The notes under the pieces are model-generated. The model saw only the letters and a program-made list of their open reading frames with translations. It made no database searches and was not told where the DNA came from. This document shows, piece after piece, positions 39,627 through 51,904 of a DNA stretch of 64,000 nucleotides. The position numbers were made by a program, and so were the translations under genes. This DNA comes from Petrosia ficiformis (lineage: Eukaryota; Porifera; Demospongiae; Haplosclerida; Petrosiidae): positions 62,555,537 to 62,619,536 of the forward strand of contig OX345636.1 in the NCBI GenBank assembly GCA_947044365.1. The letters are read 5' to 3'. Position 1 is the first letter of the stretch; every line of letters begins with the position of its first letter.

Positions 39627-40349
39627 TTACATGTATTTGCCACACGATCTGCAGACTGCACTGAAGAACTTGCATCTGTTTGCATAATGATTTCCTCCAC
39701 ATCTATAGCATTCAATGGCGGAAACGGTTCGTTGATTCCCCGCATGAGTCTTGAGACGAGTTGAGTCTATGAACTGGTTGAGACGGTCTTTTTTTGCATC
39801 TCTGCAATATTTTTGGCAGCTAATTCCATAGCTTGAGCTGTGTCTAAAGCATTTTGAAATGTACAGTCTCGTTCTTGTAACAATCGACTTTCAATTCGTG
39901 AGTTATTAATACCACATACAATGCGATCTCTCACCATTTCATCTAATTTAGTTCCATAATCACAGTAATCAACGAGCGACTTCAAGGCTGCCACAAAACT
40001 TGCAACAGATTCTCCTGTCTCTCTAACACGAGTGATGAATTTGAAACGATGTATACTAGTGCTCGGCTTGGGGTTGAAGTAATCAGAAAGAACTTTAACT
40101 AGTTCATCGTAAGTTTTGTCATTAGGACTATCAGGTTGCAAAAGGTTCTTTAAGAGATCATACGTAGCAGTTCCACTGCACGATAGTAAAATCGACTTCT
40201 TCGTTGTATTGTTTGTAATGACGTTAGACGTGAAGTAGTATCCAAGTCGTTTTGAATATGAAGTCCATGATACGCTGTGTTGATCGAAAGCGGAAAGTTT
40301 CCCGTGAGCCATCTGGTGAATATCTTCAGTCGTTTGATCCTCGTCGCCA
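39627..40349 (-). pseudogene. gag: Gypsy-type gag fragment with primer-binding site
   Basis: Gag is the structural protein of LTR retrotransposons. The frame from the ATG at 40312 runs to 39767 (181 codons) and contains a retrotransposon gag domain (LLKNLLQPDSPNDKTYDELV, RFKFITRVRETGESVASFV). After a frameshift in a run of A near 39790 the next frame carries a zinc knuckle (CYRCGGNHYANRC) and the start of a second, then stops at 39627. Just upstream of the ATG, 40337-40349 reads TGGCGACGAGGAT on the minus strand, a typical primer-binding site complementary to a tRNA 3' end (tRNA-Ser like), preceded by a likely LTR end. The rest of the LTR is missing, and pol is absent. Confidence 0.8.
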
Positions 40350-40392
40350 AATGAAATGACCGAAATTTGCACTCAACAAATAAATGAAAAAA

Positions 40393-40509
40393 CACAAACT
40401 ATAAAATCAATCTCTACTGACACAACTGAGATAAATTAATTAAAACACAGTATATATAGTCACATGTAACTCATGAATATTAATGAACTTAATAACTAGT
40501 CAGAATATC
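40393..40509 (+). mobile_element. MULE 3'-end remnant
   Basis: Nearly identical to 54886-55002, which holds the last 15 or so codons and 3' flank of the MULE transposase. Only this terminal stretch is present, wedged between the gag fragment and satellite 2. Confidence 0.75.
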
Positions 40510-40511
40510 AC

Positions 40512-41500
40512 AATAGTAATATTTGTAGTGCTGTATTCATTATTACTAGTAGTACTATCAGTAGTGCTGTATTCAGCATTACTCGTAGTACTATCAGTAG
40601 TGCTATATTCATTATTACTAGTAGTACCTCAGTAGTGCTGTATTCAGTATTACTATCAGTAGTCATTTTTAGTAGTAGTACTATCAGTAGTGCTGTATTC
40701 AGTAGTACTAGTAGTACTATCATTAATGCTGTATTCAGTATTACTAATAGTACTATCAGTAGTGCTGTATTCAGTATTACTAGTAGTACTATCAATAGTG
40801 CTGTATTCAGTAGTACTAGTAGTACTATCATTAATGCTGTATTCAGTATTACTAATAGTACTATCAGTAGTGCTGTATTCAGTATTACTAGTAGTACTAT
40901 CAGTAGTGCTGTATTCAGTATTACTAGTAGTACTATCAGTAGTGCTATATTCATTATTACTAGTAGTACTATCAGTAGTGCTATATTCATTATTACTAGT
41001 AGTACCATCAGTAGTGCTCTACTTACTAGTACTATCATTAGAGCTGTATTCAGTATTATTAGTAGTACTATTAGTAGCGGTAATACTATCAGTAGTGCTG
41101 TATTTATTAGTACCAGTAGTACTATCATTAGTGATGTATTCTGTATTACTAGTAGTACTATCAGTAGTCCTGTCTTCAGTAGTACTAGTGGTACTATCAG
41201 TAGTGCTGTATTCAGTAGTACTAGTAGTACTATCATTAATGCTGTATTCAGTATTACTATTAGTACTATCAGTAGTGGTAATACTATCAGTAGTGCTGTA
41301 TTTATTAGTACCAGTAGTACTATCATTAGTGATGTATTCTGTATTACTAGTAGTGCTATCAGTAGTCCTGTCTTCAGTAGTACTAGTGGTACTATCAGTA
41401 GTGCTGTATACAGTAATACTATCACTAGTGCTGTATTCAGTATTACTCGTAGTACCATCAGTAGTGCTCTATTCAGTAGTACTAGTGGTAATCTCTGATA
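40512..41500. repeat. satellite 2, 36-bp units
   Basis: Consensus AGTACTATCAGTAGTGCTGT followed by ATTCAGTATTACTAGT. Higher-order duplications of 108 and about 198 bp are visible. It shares the TACTAGTAGTACT core with the 26.7-35.6 kb satellite. Units are multiples of 3, so frames are open on both strands (40635-41498 and 40690-41529 plus, 40508-41458 minus) with Ser/Thr- or Leu/Val-rich translations. I do not call these genes. Confidence 0.93.
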
Positions 41501-41735
41501 GAATATGGTTTTCAGAATTTGACATATAGACTAAACTCATAGACACAATAACTAAACTTATTATAGAAATAAATCGCAAAACTAAAGAAGATTCTGGAAG
41601 ATTCCAGATTTCAAAGCACATGTACCAAACTAATTAAAAGACAGGTTTTAACAAGTTCTTGCAACCAGACTAATTAGTCATAATGATAAACAATATACAG
41701 TCAATTTAAAGGTCAAACAGTTTGTAGTGCATATA

Positions 41736-41835
41736 TAACACTATCAGTAGTGCTGTATTCAGAAGTACTAGTAGTACTATCTGTAGTGCTGTATACAGTA
41801 ATACCATCAGTAGTACTGTATTCAGTATTACTTAT
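41736..41835. repeat. outlying block of satellite 2
   Basis: About three units of the same 36-bp repeat, separated from the main array by 235 bp of unrelated sequence. Confidence 0.85.
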
Positions 41836-42292
41836 ACACTGTAAAAATAGAATTGTTAAAATAACATATATATTGCATGGTTAGTACAGTTGCAAGGATT
41901 TAACAATTAGTTGGTTGTTCAGGATACATACATCTAACACCATAACTATACTTTACTCTAATTATATTAAAATATTTCAAAGATATATATATGTATCTAT
42001 TATAATCAATTATCATGCCTAATATCTCACATTAGTTGCACAAAGAAGGTTTGGCAATCTAAAATGGCTCAATTTAAATAAATACTCTACTTTGTACATC
42101 TATTAGACAGCATAAGGATATTGAGATTACAATTATTTGATTATAATTACACTATTGAATATCACATGATGTCATGTCATAAAGTGATTGCATAGCAACA
42201 ATACTTTTCAGAAAATGGAAAAGTTTGGCTAGTTCCTTCTCTATATCTGAGTTTATAATAAGTGCTCTCCACTATTCCCTCTCTCTCCAGAA

Positions 42293-45200
42293 ATGTCAAC
42301 AGGTGAATATATTATATACAACCACTTGATATATCAGTTAAATAAGTTACTAATATCTATATTGAAATACATAATAATATTATTGCATGTGTAGTTATTA
42401 ATAAACAAGTACTAGTGTAATAACATGTATTTATTAAATATGTGTGCTACTTGTCATGTTATTATAATCATGTATTAATTATTTATTATCAGGTCAATTG
42501 AATTTGAGGACTAATCATTCCACTATACTAGTAAGGAATAAGATATATTGCTGGGGAGGTAACCAGAAGGATCTACCTCTTGTACATGACAGTGATGATA
42601 AAAGAAAAATAACGTCAACAGTGGATACATTTGAATTATCCACATTCAATTGGGAAAGAAAATCTACCACAAGTAATCCGCCTGCTGGAGTGTTTAACTA
42701 TTCTTGCACTAGTATAAAGGATAGCGTACTATACTTTGGAGGACACTGCAAACCACACGATTGTTTCCACAATAGTCTCTATGTACTAGACACTCTTACA
42801 TTAAACTGGAATGAGATTACTACAACTACTACTGATAATATACCAATGAGAAAACATGGTTGTGGAATGATATCATTCAATATGAATGGAGAAAATCACT
42901 TATTTCTCTCTGGTGGTATAGGACCAACACTACTCACTAGACAAACACATGCTCAATACATTCCTTCTCCTAATAGCCCACATCTTTCATACACAAATGA
43001 AATCCATTGTATGAATATCACCACATTACCAGGTATTGCATGACTCATATTATATATTACATCATAATGATATCATGTATTTTCTTTAGGTCAATGGATA
43101 GTACCTGTCATAACAGGTACTCGTCCACCACCATTGGTCTATTCCACCATCAATACACTTCCTGGTAACAGGGGTCTGATGTTTGGAGGATTCACTATTA
43201 ATGAAAGGAATCGTGGCTATCGTACTAATGATCTTTATTTATTACAGTATTCCCATAATACAATAGTGAGTTATTAAGTGTTTAGTATTAATAATAATTG
43301 AGTTATAATACATTACATTATATAGTTTCATTACTAATATAAATTATATTTATATTATCAGTATTGAATCAATAGTCACTGAAAAGGTTGTGTTAAACAG
43401 TGTACATGTAGAGTACATAATATTATATTATTAATTATTATGTAGAGTGTGGTTAACTGGAATATAATTATACAAGTTACATGTACTATTATTATAATTA
43501 TACACAAAACAAACTTTAATGATATTCATGATTACTTAAAGACACATCTTTCAAATATTATCACTGTGATTATAATGAAAGAGTTTGAAGTTGTGTCTTC
43601 AAGCTGATATGAATCTCATTAATAAATCATAAAAGGTATCATCCCAGTACTCACCCTGGATCAATACCTGATTATAAACATGTTTAATAATAAGATATAA
43701 TTAAGGAGGTGTGTCTTACAAGTATCATAATCATACATTTCTTCATGATGTGGATATTTTCATAATATTTGTGTTTTGATAAATGAGCACAAATATTTGA
43801 TTATGTGAAATATAACTATTAATCACATGATTATTAATACTATCAAAATATTTACTAATAAAAGAGTACATGTTGTGTTTAGTAGTAAATAATAAATATT
43901 CATAATTTATATGATCATATAATAATCCACTTGTAAACCACACCCACTTATTAATTAATTATTATAATTAGTGACTTGTTTATTATCATCATTTATAATT
44001 ATATATTAATATTAATAATAATCACATGTATAATATTTATATTAATAATACTATAGGATTTTCAGAAAATAGTACACTCAAATACTAAAATGAAGTGGCC
44101 AAAGGGGAGACAAAGCCATGCTACTTGTATTATTAATGGTATATCATCTAATGAACAACTTACTTCACATTTAATTACTATTGGAGGATATGGTGATGAT
44201 AATCAACCACTGAATGACAGCTGGATACTGGATATATCCAGTTTAATCTGGTATCAGGTAATGTACATCACATGACACATGTAATACATTATTATCTTAT
44301 ATATTAATTTACATTAGTATCAGTTATATTATCATGAAATATTAATATTTAAAATACTGGTATATCACAAATATGAGTTAAAAGTGTTATCATTACATTT
44401 ATAATATATTATATTAAATGAACCATACTCTTTCTTGTACTAATATATAATAATGTGTTCTTCATTTATAACATGTAATCATATTGTTTATATATATTCA
44501 TCTCTTCAGATTAATCTACCTGAATGTGTTACTAAACGATATCTCCACTCAATAACACCATATCAAATGTCTAGTAATAGAGTATGGATCGTAATTAATG
44601 GTGGATATAAACAATTTGATAGATCCGATAATACCCATATTCCCGTGACAGGATGTGATGTCACTATTATAGTTAAACTAGGTATGATAATTAATATCAT
44701 GTGATATATTATTATTAGTGATTATTATCATGTTCACTACATGAAAAATATGATTAACAAGTATATAAACAATTATTTCAATTATAATACATAATTAACT
44801 ATGTTTGTATTTATTAACTTATCTTGTGTGTGTGGTATTATAATATCTTTATATATTATGTGTGTTTATTTGTGTGTGTGTACATGTGTGTATTCAATTG
44901 CATATCTGTGTGTATATGTGTGTGTCTGTATGTATGCATGTTTATAGGTAACTATCTATGTATCTACGTAATGGATTTACACACATGTATGTTCCACCTA
45001 ATTGCGTATGTACATACACATGTATAATTGTATATACATATGTATGTATGTACTTATATATATATATATATATATTTATATATTTATATATGTACGTACG
45101 TATGTATGTATGTATGTATGTATGTATGTGTGTATGTGTGTATTTATATGTGTATGTATTTATGTATGTATGTACATGTATGTATGTATGTATGTGTGTA

Positions 45201-47920
45201 TGTATGTATGTATGAATCAGTGTGTATGTGTATGTGTATATGTTTGTATAATATGTATGTATATACAAGTACATGTGTATGTATGTATACATTACAAGTA
45301 TGTACGTATGTATGTACATACATACATGCATAAATGTTATTGTGGCTGTTTGTTTGTTGATCATTTCTACACCTTTTGCTATCATGCTAGGCACATATTT
45401 ATGTACATAAGCACTTAGATATGCATGCATACATGTGTATGTATTTATGTACATGTATGCAAGCATGTAGTTATGTACATACAAACATACACACATATGT
45501 ACATACATATAATACCTAAATACTTAGTATTCATTTATGATGTGTTATGTGTGTATTTACATTACATTCATTATAATATTATGTATGTATGTATGTACTT
45601 ATGTCAGTATGTAGGTGTATATATGTATCTGTGTATGTAATATATACAAGTATATAGTATTATATATATACATATACATGTAGGTAAGTGTACATGTATG
45701 TATATATAATTAGTTATTTTAGTTTATATTATATTTACACACTTACATACTCACTTGAGTTCAGTTATCACATTATTGTGTATTGAAACCTAATAAGTGT
45801 TCCACACATAAATATATAATTATTATATAAATACATATACTAGTATATACATGTGAAGACACACCTTTATTATTATAATATGATATGATAACATTTAATT
45901 ACATTCCTTAGAAACTTGATAATATAAAATGTATATGTATGTATGTATGTATGTAATGTACATGTATGTATGTATGTATGTATGTATTTATGTACATGTA
46001 CTTGTATATATGTATGTGATATTATTTATTGTTATATATATGAATATTGGTAGAAGTATTGTCATGTAAACTATGAATCTGCTTAAATGACAACATTCTC
46101 ATATCAAATATACAAACACATTAATTTAGTAATCATTGATTTGAATGAGATAATATTATACATAATTATTATTACATAATTCCTTCAAGTGGATTAATGA
46201 AATTACTACATGGTGGATACTAGTATACAAGAGTATGTATCACATGTTGTATGATTGTAGATACCATACGTCTAGTACTGCACTTACATGATATGTTTTA
46301 TCTGATGATATGTGAGTGAATCAAACTCCATCGAGCACACTATTTAGTATTATAATTATTGAAATTAGGAAAGAGTTAACTTGTCCCTAACGCTAAATTT
46401 TAACAGCCACTTGGAATATGAACTCGTTATATAATATATCGTATAGTGATTATTATAATGATTATATTTATTTATGTATAGTATATATTAATGAAGAGTG
46501 GGCAGTGGGAGATGTCTGGAACTCTCAAAACATACCAAAATCTAAACAAAAGAGTGGTGGATTCATGTCATATTTGTTTGGGGATCCAGATCGAAAGTTG
46601 CAAGTGCAAAATGAAATCTTGTCTCGACAACTTGAAGAATCTAAGCAAGAGATAATCCTAACAAGAAGAAGAGCTGACAGAGATATCCAACAAGCATACA
46701 GTAGAAAAGAAGAGACCGAGAGAACACTTCAGCAGTTTATTGAGAATCACGAACAAGAAATACAACAGTCTAATACCAAAATACAGGAAACACAATCCCA
46801 ACTGCAGGAATCCGATACCAGATTACGGGAGACACAATCCCAATTGCAGGAATCAGATACCAGACTACATGAGACCCAATCCCAACTGCAGGAATCAGAT
46901 ACCAGACTACAGAAGACGCAATCCCAAATGCAGGAATCAGATACCAGACTACAGGAGACTCAATCCCAACTACGAGAATCAGATACTAGACTACAGGAGA
47001 CTCAATCCCAACTACGAGAATCAGATACCAGACTACAGGAGATTCAATCCCAACTACGAGAATCAGATACCAAACTACAGGATACTCGAGCTCAGCTACA
47101 ACTCACACAACAGGACAGTCAACAGCAAATACAGGTAATGGTGTGTAATTACAATCCAAAATATAATTACGTGTACATATACAAGTATTCATCCTTGTGA
47201 ATCAATAGGTTAATCCATATAACATTATGATGTAATCTACTTTCTAATGAGCATCATGATGAATATCACATCGTTTTAGATATTTCTCTATTATCATTCT
47301 TTTATGTACCACTCAATCTAATGAAATGATGCAGCATCTTTTACCTAATTGTATTACACATATATAACATGATATAGTAAAAACACATAATATGAAGAGA
47401 CAGTAATAATATCAGACATACACGTGCATCATCTATGATTACATAAATGCTATAATTTTGTATATTGTTGAGTGGGTGCATCAAAGACACCACCAGTGCT
47501 ATATATCACTATGGTTTCATTTACTGTCATATTGTACTATTTTGCAAATAAAATTTTCAGGTTTTCACTAAAAAATACTAAATTTAAAGTGTAGAGCTAC
47601 ACAGTATATCCCTGTGGTTTCTTAACAGACTGCTTTTAATAATTAACTACACTGTAGTTTATATAATGTGTTTATATAATGTGGTTTATATAATATGGTT
47701 TATTAATAAAGCTATGCCAAATACACCCTACATACATAACAGTTGATAACAGATAATAATCTGATCAAATACTTACTTTCAAGTGTTTCATATTTTATAC
47801 TAAAGACTAATGAGATAATTATTATTTATTCTTCAAATGTCCATTTTCACATGTACAATCACACATAATAAATAATTAATATTTTCAGTAGTTCATTTTT
47901 CAATTATAGTAATCATTGTA

Positions 47921-47951
<31 letters not shown>

Positions 47952-48872
47952 TACACACACACATAGGAACTCAGCCAGCAAGTTCAAGAATGTAACCAGA
48001 ATATACAGCAAGTTCAGGAAGATAATAATCGCTTACATGAAACAGCACAAAGAAAAGAAGACACCATTCGGGAACAACAGGTACAGATTCGTCACCTTCG
48101 ATCACAGATTGATACTTCTCACTGGGTAGTGTCAAATGAAGAGGTGGAAATGACACAAGAGATTGTAGGGAAAGGAGCATGGGCAGAAGTGAAGGTTGCT
48201 ATATTCAGAGGTACCAGGGTAGCAGGAAAGTGTCTACATGAAGTGATTATCAATGATCATTATCTATACCTTTTTTCAAGAGAGATGGAGATTGCTTCTC
48301 GTATCCGTCATCCTAATCTACTTCAATTTATTGGAGCCACTAGAGTTGGTAATCCTATTATACTAACAGAACTGATGCCTACCAGTCTCCGTAAAGAACT
48401 GGAATCACTAACACACCCTCACATCCTTGTTATTGGACAAGATGTTGCCTTAGCACTCAATTATCTTCATCTCTGGAAACCCCAACCGATTCTTCATCGT
48501 GATGTCAGCAGTGCCAATGTCCTCTTGGAACCATCAGTTAATAGACAATGGAAGGGTAAACTATCTGATTATGGATCTGTTAATTTCCTTCGTCAAGTGA
48601 GTACTGCAGCTCCTGGTAGTCCTGTGTATTCTGCTCCTGAAGCCCTCTCTCCTAACCTCCATTCTCCTGCAATGGATGTATATAGCTTTGGTATTTTACT
48701 ACTAGAAATGTCTACTCATCGTCTACCATCTACTGTTCCTTTTGAAAGAGAGGAACAAATTTGTGAAATCCAGTATCCATCTATCAAGACATTAGTAGAG
48801 TATTGTACAAGTCGTGATCCACAGCTTCGTCCTAAAATGGAAAATGCACTAAAAGACATAAACACTTTATAA
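42293..48872 (+). CDS. kelch / coiled-coil / TKL-type protein kinase
   Basis: Seven-exon model, all phases consistent: 42293-42302, 42493-43032, 43090-43265, 44057-44257, 44510-44681, 46482-47134, 47967-48872 (TAA); 885 residues. Residues 5-366 carry about six kelch blades (GG motifs in IYCWGG, VLYFGG, LFLSGG, LMFGG, ITIGGYG, VINGGY), a beta-propeller for protein binding. Residues 400-635 are a Gln/Glu-rich coiled coil. The kinase follows: Gly loop GKGAWAEV (about 652), Lys 672 in VAGK (usually VAVK), HRDVSSANV with Asp 763, DYG at 785 in place of DFG, then APE. The catalytic Lys, HRD Asp and DYG Asp are present, so activity is plausible; HRDVSSAN places it nearer TKL than classic Ser/Thr kinases. 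No signal peptide or membrane segment: a cytosolic signalling protein. Intron 5 (1.8 kb) is full of microsatellites. The paralogue is at 55947-57343. Confidence 0.85.
44830..46015. repeat. TATG / TG / TA microsatellite cluster in intron 5
   Basis: Tracts of TATG, TG and TA over about 1.2 kb. All open frames here (Tyr-Val-Cys-Met-rich) are repeat artefacts. The right part matches, inverted, the corresponding intron of the second kinase gene. Confidence 0.9.
46782..47085 (+). repeat. in-frame 42-bp coding minisatellite
   Basis: Seven to eight tandem copies encoding the 14-residue unit ETQSQLQESDTRLx inside exon 6. Fourteen residues are two heptads, so each copy lengthens the coiled coil without shifting its register. 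Confidence 0.9.
47919..47964. repeat. (CA)n tract at 3' splice site
   Basis: A CA repeat broken by CATACATA occupies the place of the pyrimidine tract immediately before the ATAG acceptor of the kinase exon. Confidence 0.9.
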
Positions 48873-49225
48873 TGCATGTATATAAGTGTGTTGTTGTGTT
48901 AACCTAAGTACTTTGTATGGTTTGGTTGTTACTAGTATGTACTTATGTTTTTCAAAATTTTATTTTAATGAGCAAATGCGGACTTACAAAAAAGATAGAT
49001 TTCAAAGTATTTAATTTGTACAGCAGTGAAAGACAAGTCATTCGTAATAACTACATAACTGGAAACATTGGCAGAGAAGTAAATTTGGTGATTTGTACTG
49101 CAAATTGCATATATTATTATGTTCTGATTGCTATGAAGGAAAGTTTATTCATCTTCCAAATTGCCTACTTTCTCAGGTACAGACTCATCTTTATGAAGTA
49201 TGATCATGTTTCTGCTCATTTTGCA

Positions 49226-49590
49226 GATACCAAGTAGACCTCAATGTATCTGTAAGAACTGTTCGACGAAGAATTGGTCTTTCTGTACGAACATTGTACT
49301 CAAATATCTCAGATCAAGATATTGATGTGATTGTGAGACACATTCAGCATCAGTTGGGTTTGTGTGATAACAGACAGATGCAAGGACATTTGTGGGCACA
49401 GGGTATCAGGGTACAGCAACACCGTGTTCGTGAAAGTCAGAGACGAGTAGATCTAGAAGGCTCAGCAATGCGTAGGCTAACATCTATAAATCGTCATAGA
49501 TATGTATCAATGGACTATTGGCTCTATGGCACATCGATGGGAACCACAAACTCATAAGGTTCATATATATACTCATTACAAAGTTTAAAA
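49226..49590 (+). pseudogene. integrase-like (DDE) transposon fragment
   Basis: A frame open from about 49226 includes NVSVRTVRRRIGLSVRTLYS, a helix-turn-helix-like segment, and continues to 49557. The most diagnostic motif, LWHIDGNHKLIRF, with the first Asp of an integrase catalytic core, is in the next frame near 49530-49570, so at least one frameshift lies between. The rest of the catalytic core is missing. This pattern fits integrase-core proteins spread by DNA transposons in cnidarians and sponges. Confidence 0.6.
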
Positions 49591-49661
49591 AGCTTTTGGT
49601 ACATGATAGAGATGAAATTTAATTTTTTCTGTTATAATGAAAGGTGTGGTTCCTGTATTCT

Positions 49662-50110
49662 TGGAACCATCAGGTAATGGACGATGGAAGGGGAAACTCT
49701 CTGATTATGGGTCTGCTAATCTACTTCACAAAACACGTACTATAGCTCCAGGTTGTCTTGCTTATGCCGCTCCTGAGGCTCAATCTCCTCATCTCCATTC
49801 CCCTGCAATGGATGTCTTCAGTTTTGGTATCCTCATTGTAGAAATGGTTACTCGTCGTTTCCCATCTGCAGTCTTATTAGAAAGAGAGGAACAAATACAA
49901 AGTGTCCAATGGCCATCCCTTAAACAATTAGCTGAACGGTGTACAATTAATAATCCACAGTTACGTCCCACAATAGAACAAGTACTACAAGATATTAATA
50001 AAATGTAACTTGTATGTTTATATATAGTTTTATTAGTAGCTATACCACTAGTACAATATTGTTGTATGAATTGTCCATTATAATTATTATAATAAAATAA
50101 AGTTTCCAGT
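49662..50110 (+). pseudogene. truncated kinase 3' fragment
   Basis: Starts inside the catalytic loop region (LEPSGNGRWKGKLSDYGSAN) and runs to the stop at 50008, then about 100 bp of matching 3' flank with AATAAA. It is much closer to the minus-strand paralogue (55947-56300) than to the upstream gene. The Gly loop, Lys and HRD are missing, so it cannot be an active kinase. The first 20 or so residues before LEPSG are unrelated sequence. Confidence 0.85.
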
Positions 50111-51240
50111 GGGCGTTTTAATACTGTATGGTGGAATCTTTGGTGAGGCGGTGGTTTAAAAAAAACTGTTGAAGAAGAAATAAAGAAAAGAAAATAGAAG
50201 AAATGCTTTTAAAAAAGCTGGTGAACAGGAAGTTACACAGGATATAGAGTAAAGTGTCAATTACTGGACACTACCGATACTCGGATGCTATAGCGCTCTC
50301 TCTACCACTGCAACTGGATTTACTACACCATAGTGAGAAAGTATACTAAGTAATATCTCTGCATATCAAGTTTCACGACGATCGCTTACTTTGTCTTGGA
50401 GTTATAAATGAAAATCGGACACACCTATGATCGGAAAAATTACTATATTCACGAACAGCTATCCATACGTCTTATAGAACTGCTGGTAATAAATGGTTAC
50501 TGTACCATAAGCTGCAACAACATCTACTCTAGTCATAAACCAAATCTTGTCTCTGACAGTTGCTTGACTGATTTTTTGTATTCAACTATCCGGACCATTC
50601 TGAGCAATCAATAATCGGCCAGGCCTTTTTGTAAATAGTACAGTGTTTAATTGGAAGTATAATTTTTAAGAATTCCAATAAAACGAGCGCCGTGGGGACG
50701 GGACCCTCGCCTATGTGGCAAAGTAATACAAAGCACTACAATTTTTTTCTAAATATAATACAGTTTGTGTATGAAACAAACAATACTTTTGTTACATATA
50801 AATTTGAAAAACATTTATTGGCATTAAAACTGTTATAACTTTATATCCTAAAAGACAAAATAAGAATATCAATGAAAGAAATGTATATATATATAATTAG
50901 TATATTTATCTATCTTACATATTATTCTCTGTTTTCCTTCGAAAGACAATGAAAAAGTTCTCAAGTCTACCTCTAAAGTCTCCAATGTGTTAAAACGTAT
51001 TGAAAAATGCATAATTTGTATATATATATCATACATCTTATTCTCTGAAGTTTCTCAACGTGTGAAAACGAATCACCTCTAATACGTGTTTAGCAGTCAC
51101 GTGCACGTGACCCTGCCTATAGGTGGAGCTAAGTAGCTTGCATCAATGGTGGTGTAGTATAGTAGACAAGCGGCTGAAGACAGGAATGTTTCCATTCGAA
51201 AAGTGGGCGTAGATTGAGTTTATAGAACACACCTACATGT
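50111..51240. other. no gene recognised
   Basis: Mixed composition, more GC-rich than the first 25 kb. A 68-codon frame at 50408-50614 has no recognisable domain. Confidence 0.4.
51096..51111. promoter_or_regulatory. 16-bp perfect palindrome with two abutting E-boxes
   Basis: GTCACGTGCACGTGAC contains CACGTG at 51098-51103 and 51104-51109, the target of bHLH factors such as USF, MITF or Myc. No transcription start was identified nearby, so a regulatory role is an inference. Confidence 0.4.
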
Positions 51241-51263
51241 TATAGATAAAGTACAGAGCGTAC

Positions 51264-51904
51264 TAGTCTCGTACCCAGACTGTCACGCCCCATGGCGAAA
51301 AACAGTCTGGTAACTTGGGCAAACATTCCTGGCGCAGTGACGTTACACCGCGTTTTCATCACATGACAGGTGTTTGTAATAATATGGCGTAGTTAGAGTT
51401 GTGTTTTATTTGTGGACAACTTCAGCGTCCCTGCAGTGGAAGAAGAGTGATCATAGCTACTTCTACTAGTTTTAATATTTTCGGCGTCTGGAACTTTCTT
51501 CAGAGAGCCAAAATAGTACTACCAGATAAATCCTTTTTTTTTAGAAAGTGTTTTATGACTGTTGTTTTTGTTTCCAGCCCCAGTCGGGAGAGAAACAAAA
51601 ACATCTTTACCCCTTACAAAGTTAATCATTGTTTCGTGTTGTTCACACGAGACTGTTATATCCTGCTTGAGAAATAGCCATTTTTAAAGCATCTTCTATA
51701 GCTTCTAAAGGGAACGCCATCTTTAAGTATTTCCAGTCACCTAATGACACCTATTCAAGAGTTAATCACATGATTCGTACTAATATTTGAAATCTGATTG
51801 GTTATTTCGTTTTCTCTGTAATAAACGTCACTGCGCCAGGAATGTTTGCCCAAGTTACCAGACTGTTTTTCGCCATGGGGCGTGACAGTCTGGGTACGAG
51901 ACTA
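51264..51904 (-). mobile_element. TIR element B carrying a RecQ-like helicase fragment
   Basis: 641 bp with terminal inverted repeats of about 81 bp that match perfectly by eye, starting TAGTCTCGTACCCAGACTGT. A perfect 9-bp target duplication AGAGCGTAC lies at 51255-51263 and 51905-51913. Each TIR contains a stem (CCAGACTG facing CAGTCTGG). The interior encodes a minus-strand helicase remnant. Terminus, internal stem, 9-bp duplication and cargo all parallel element A. Confidence 0.9.
51540..51720 (-). pseudogene. RecQ-like helicase N-terminal fragment in element B
   Basis: From the ATG at 51720 the frame starts MAFPLEAIEDALKMAISQ and stops at a TGA after about 25 codons. In another frame it resumes as CEQHETMINFVRGKDVFVS followed by LPTGAGNK. 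The Q-x2-x-x-I-x-FVRGKDVFVSLPTG pattern is the region around the Walker A motif of RecQ-like helicases; here GxGKS reads GAGNK. The same region is carried by element A in a different state of decay. Helicase motifs beyond motif I are absent. Confidence 0.6.

Noticed and set aside
40508..41529. Frames of 279-316 codons on both strands
   Set aside because: Products of satellite 2 with 36-bp units; no non-repetitive flanking coding sequence.
44824..45640. Several Tyr/Val/Met/Cys-rich frames
   Set aside because: They follow the TATG and TG microsatellites in intron 5 of the kelch-kinase gene.
48917..49237. 106-codon plus-strand frame between kinase gene and integrase fragment
   Set aside because: Starts at TTG, AT-driven composition, no domain recognised.
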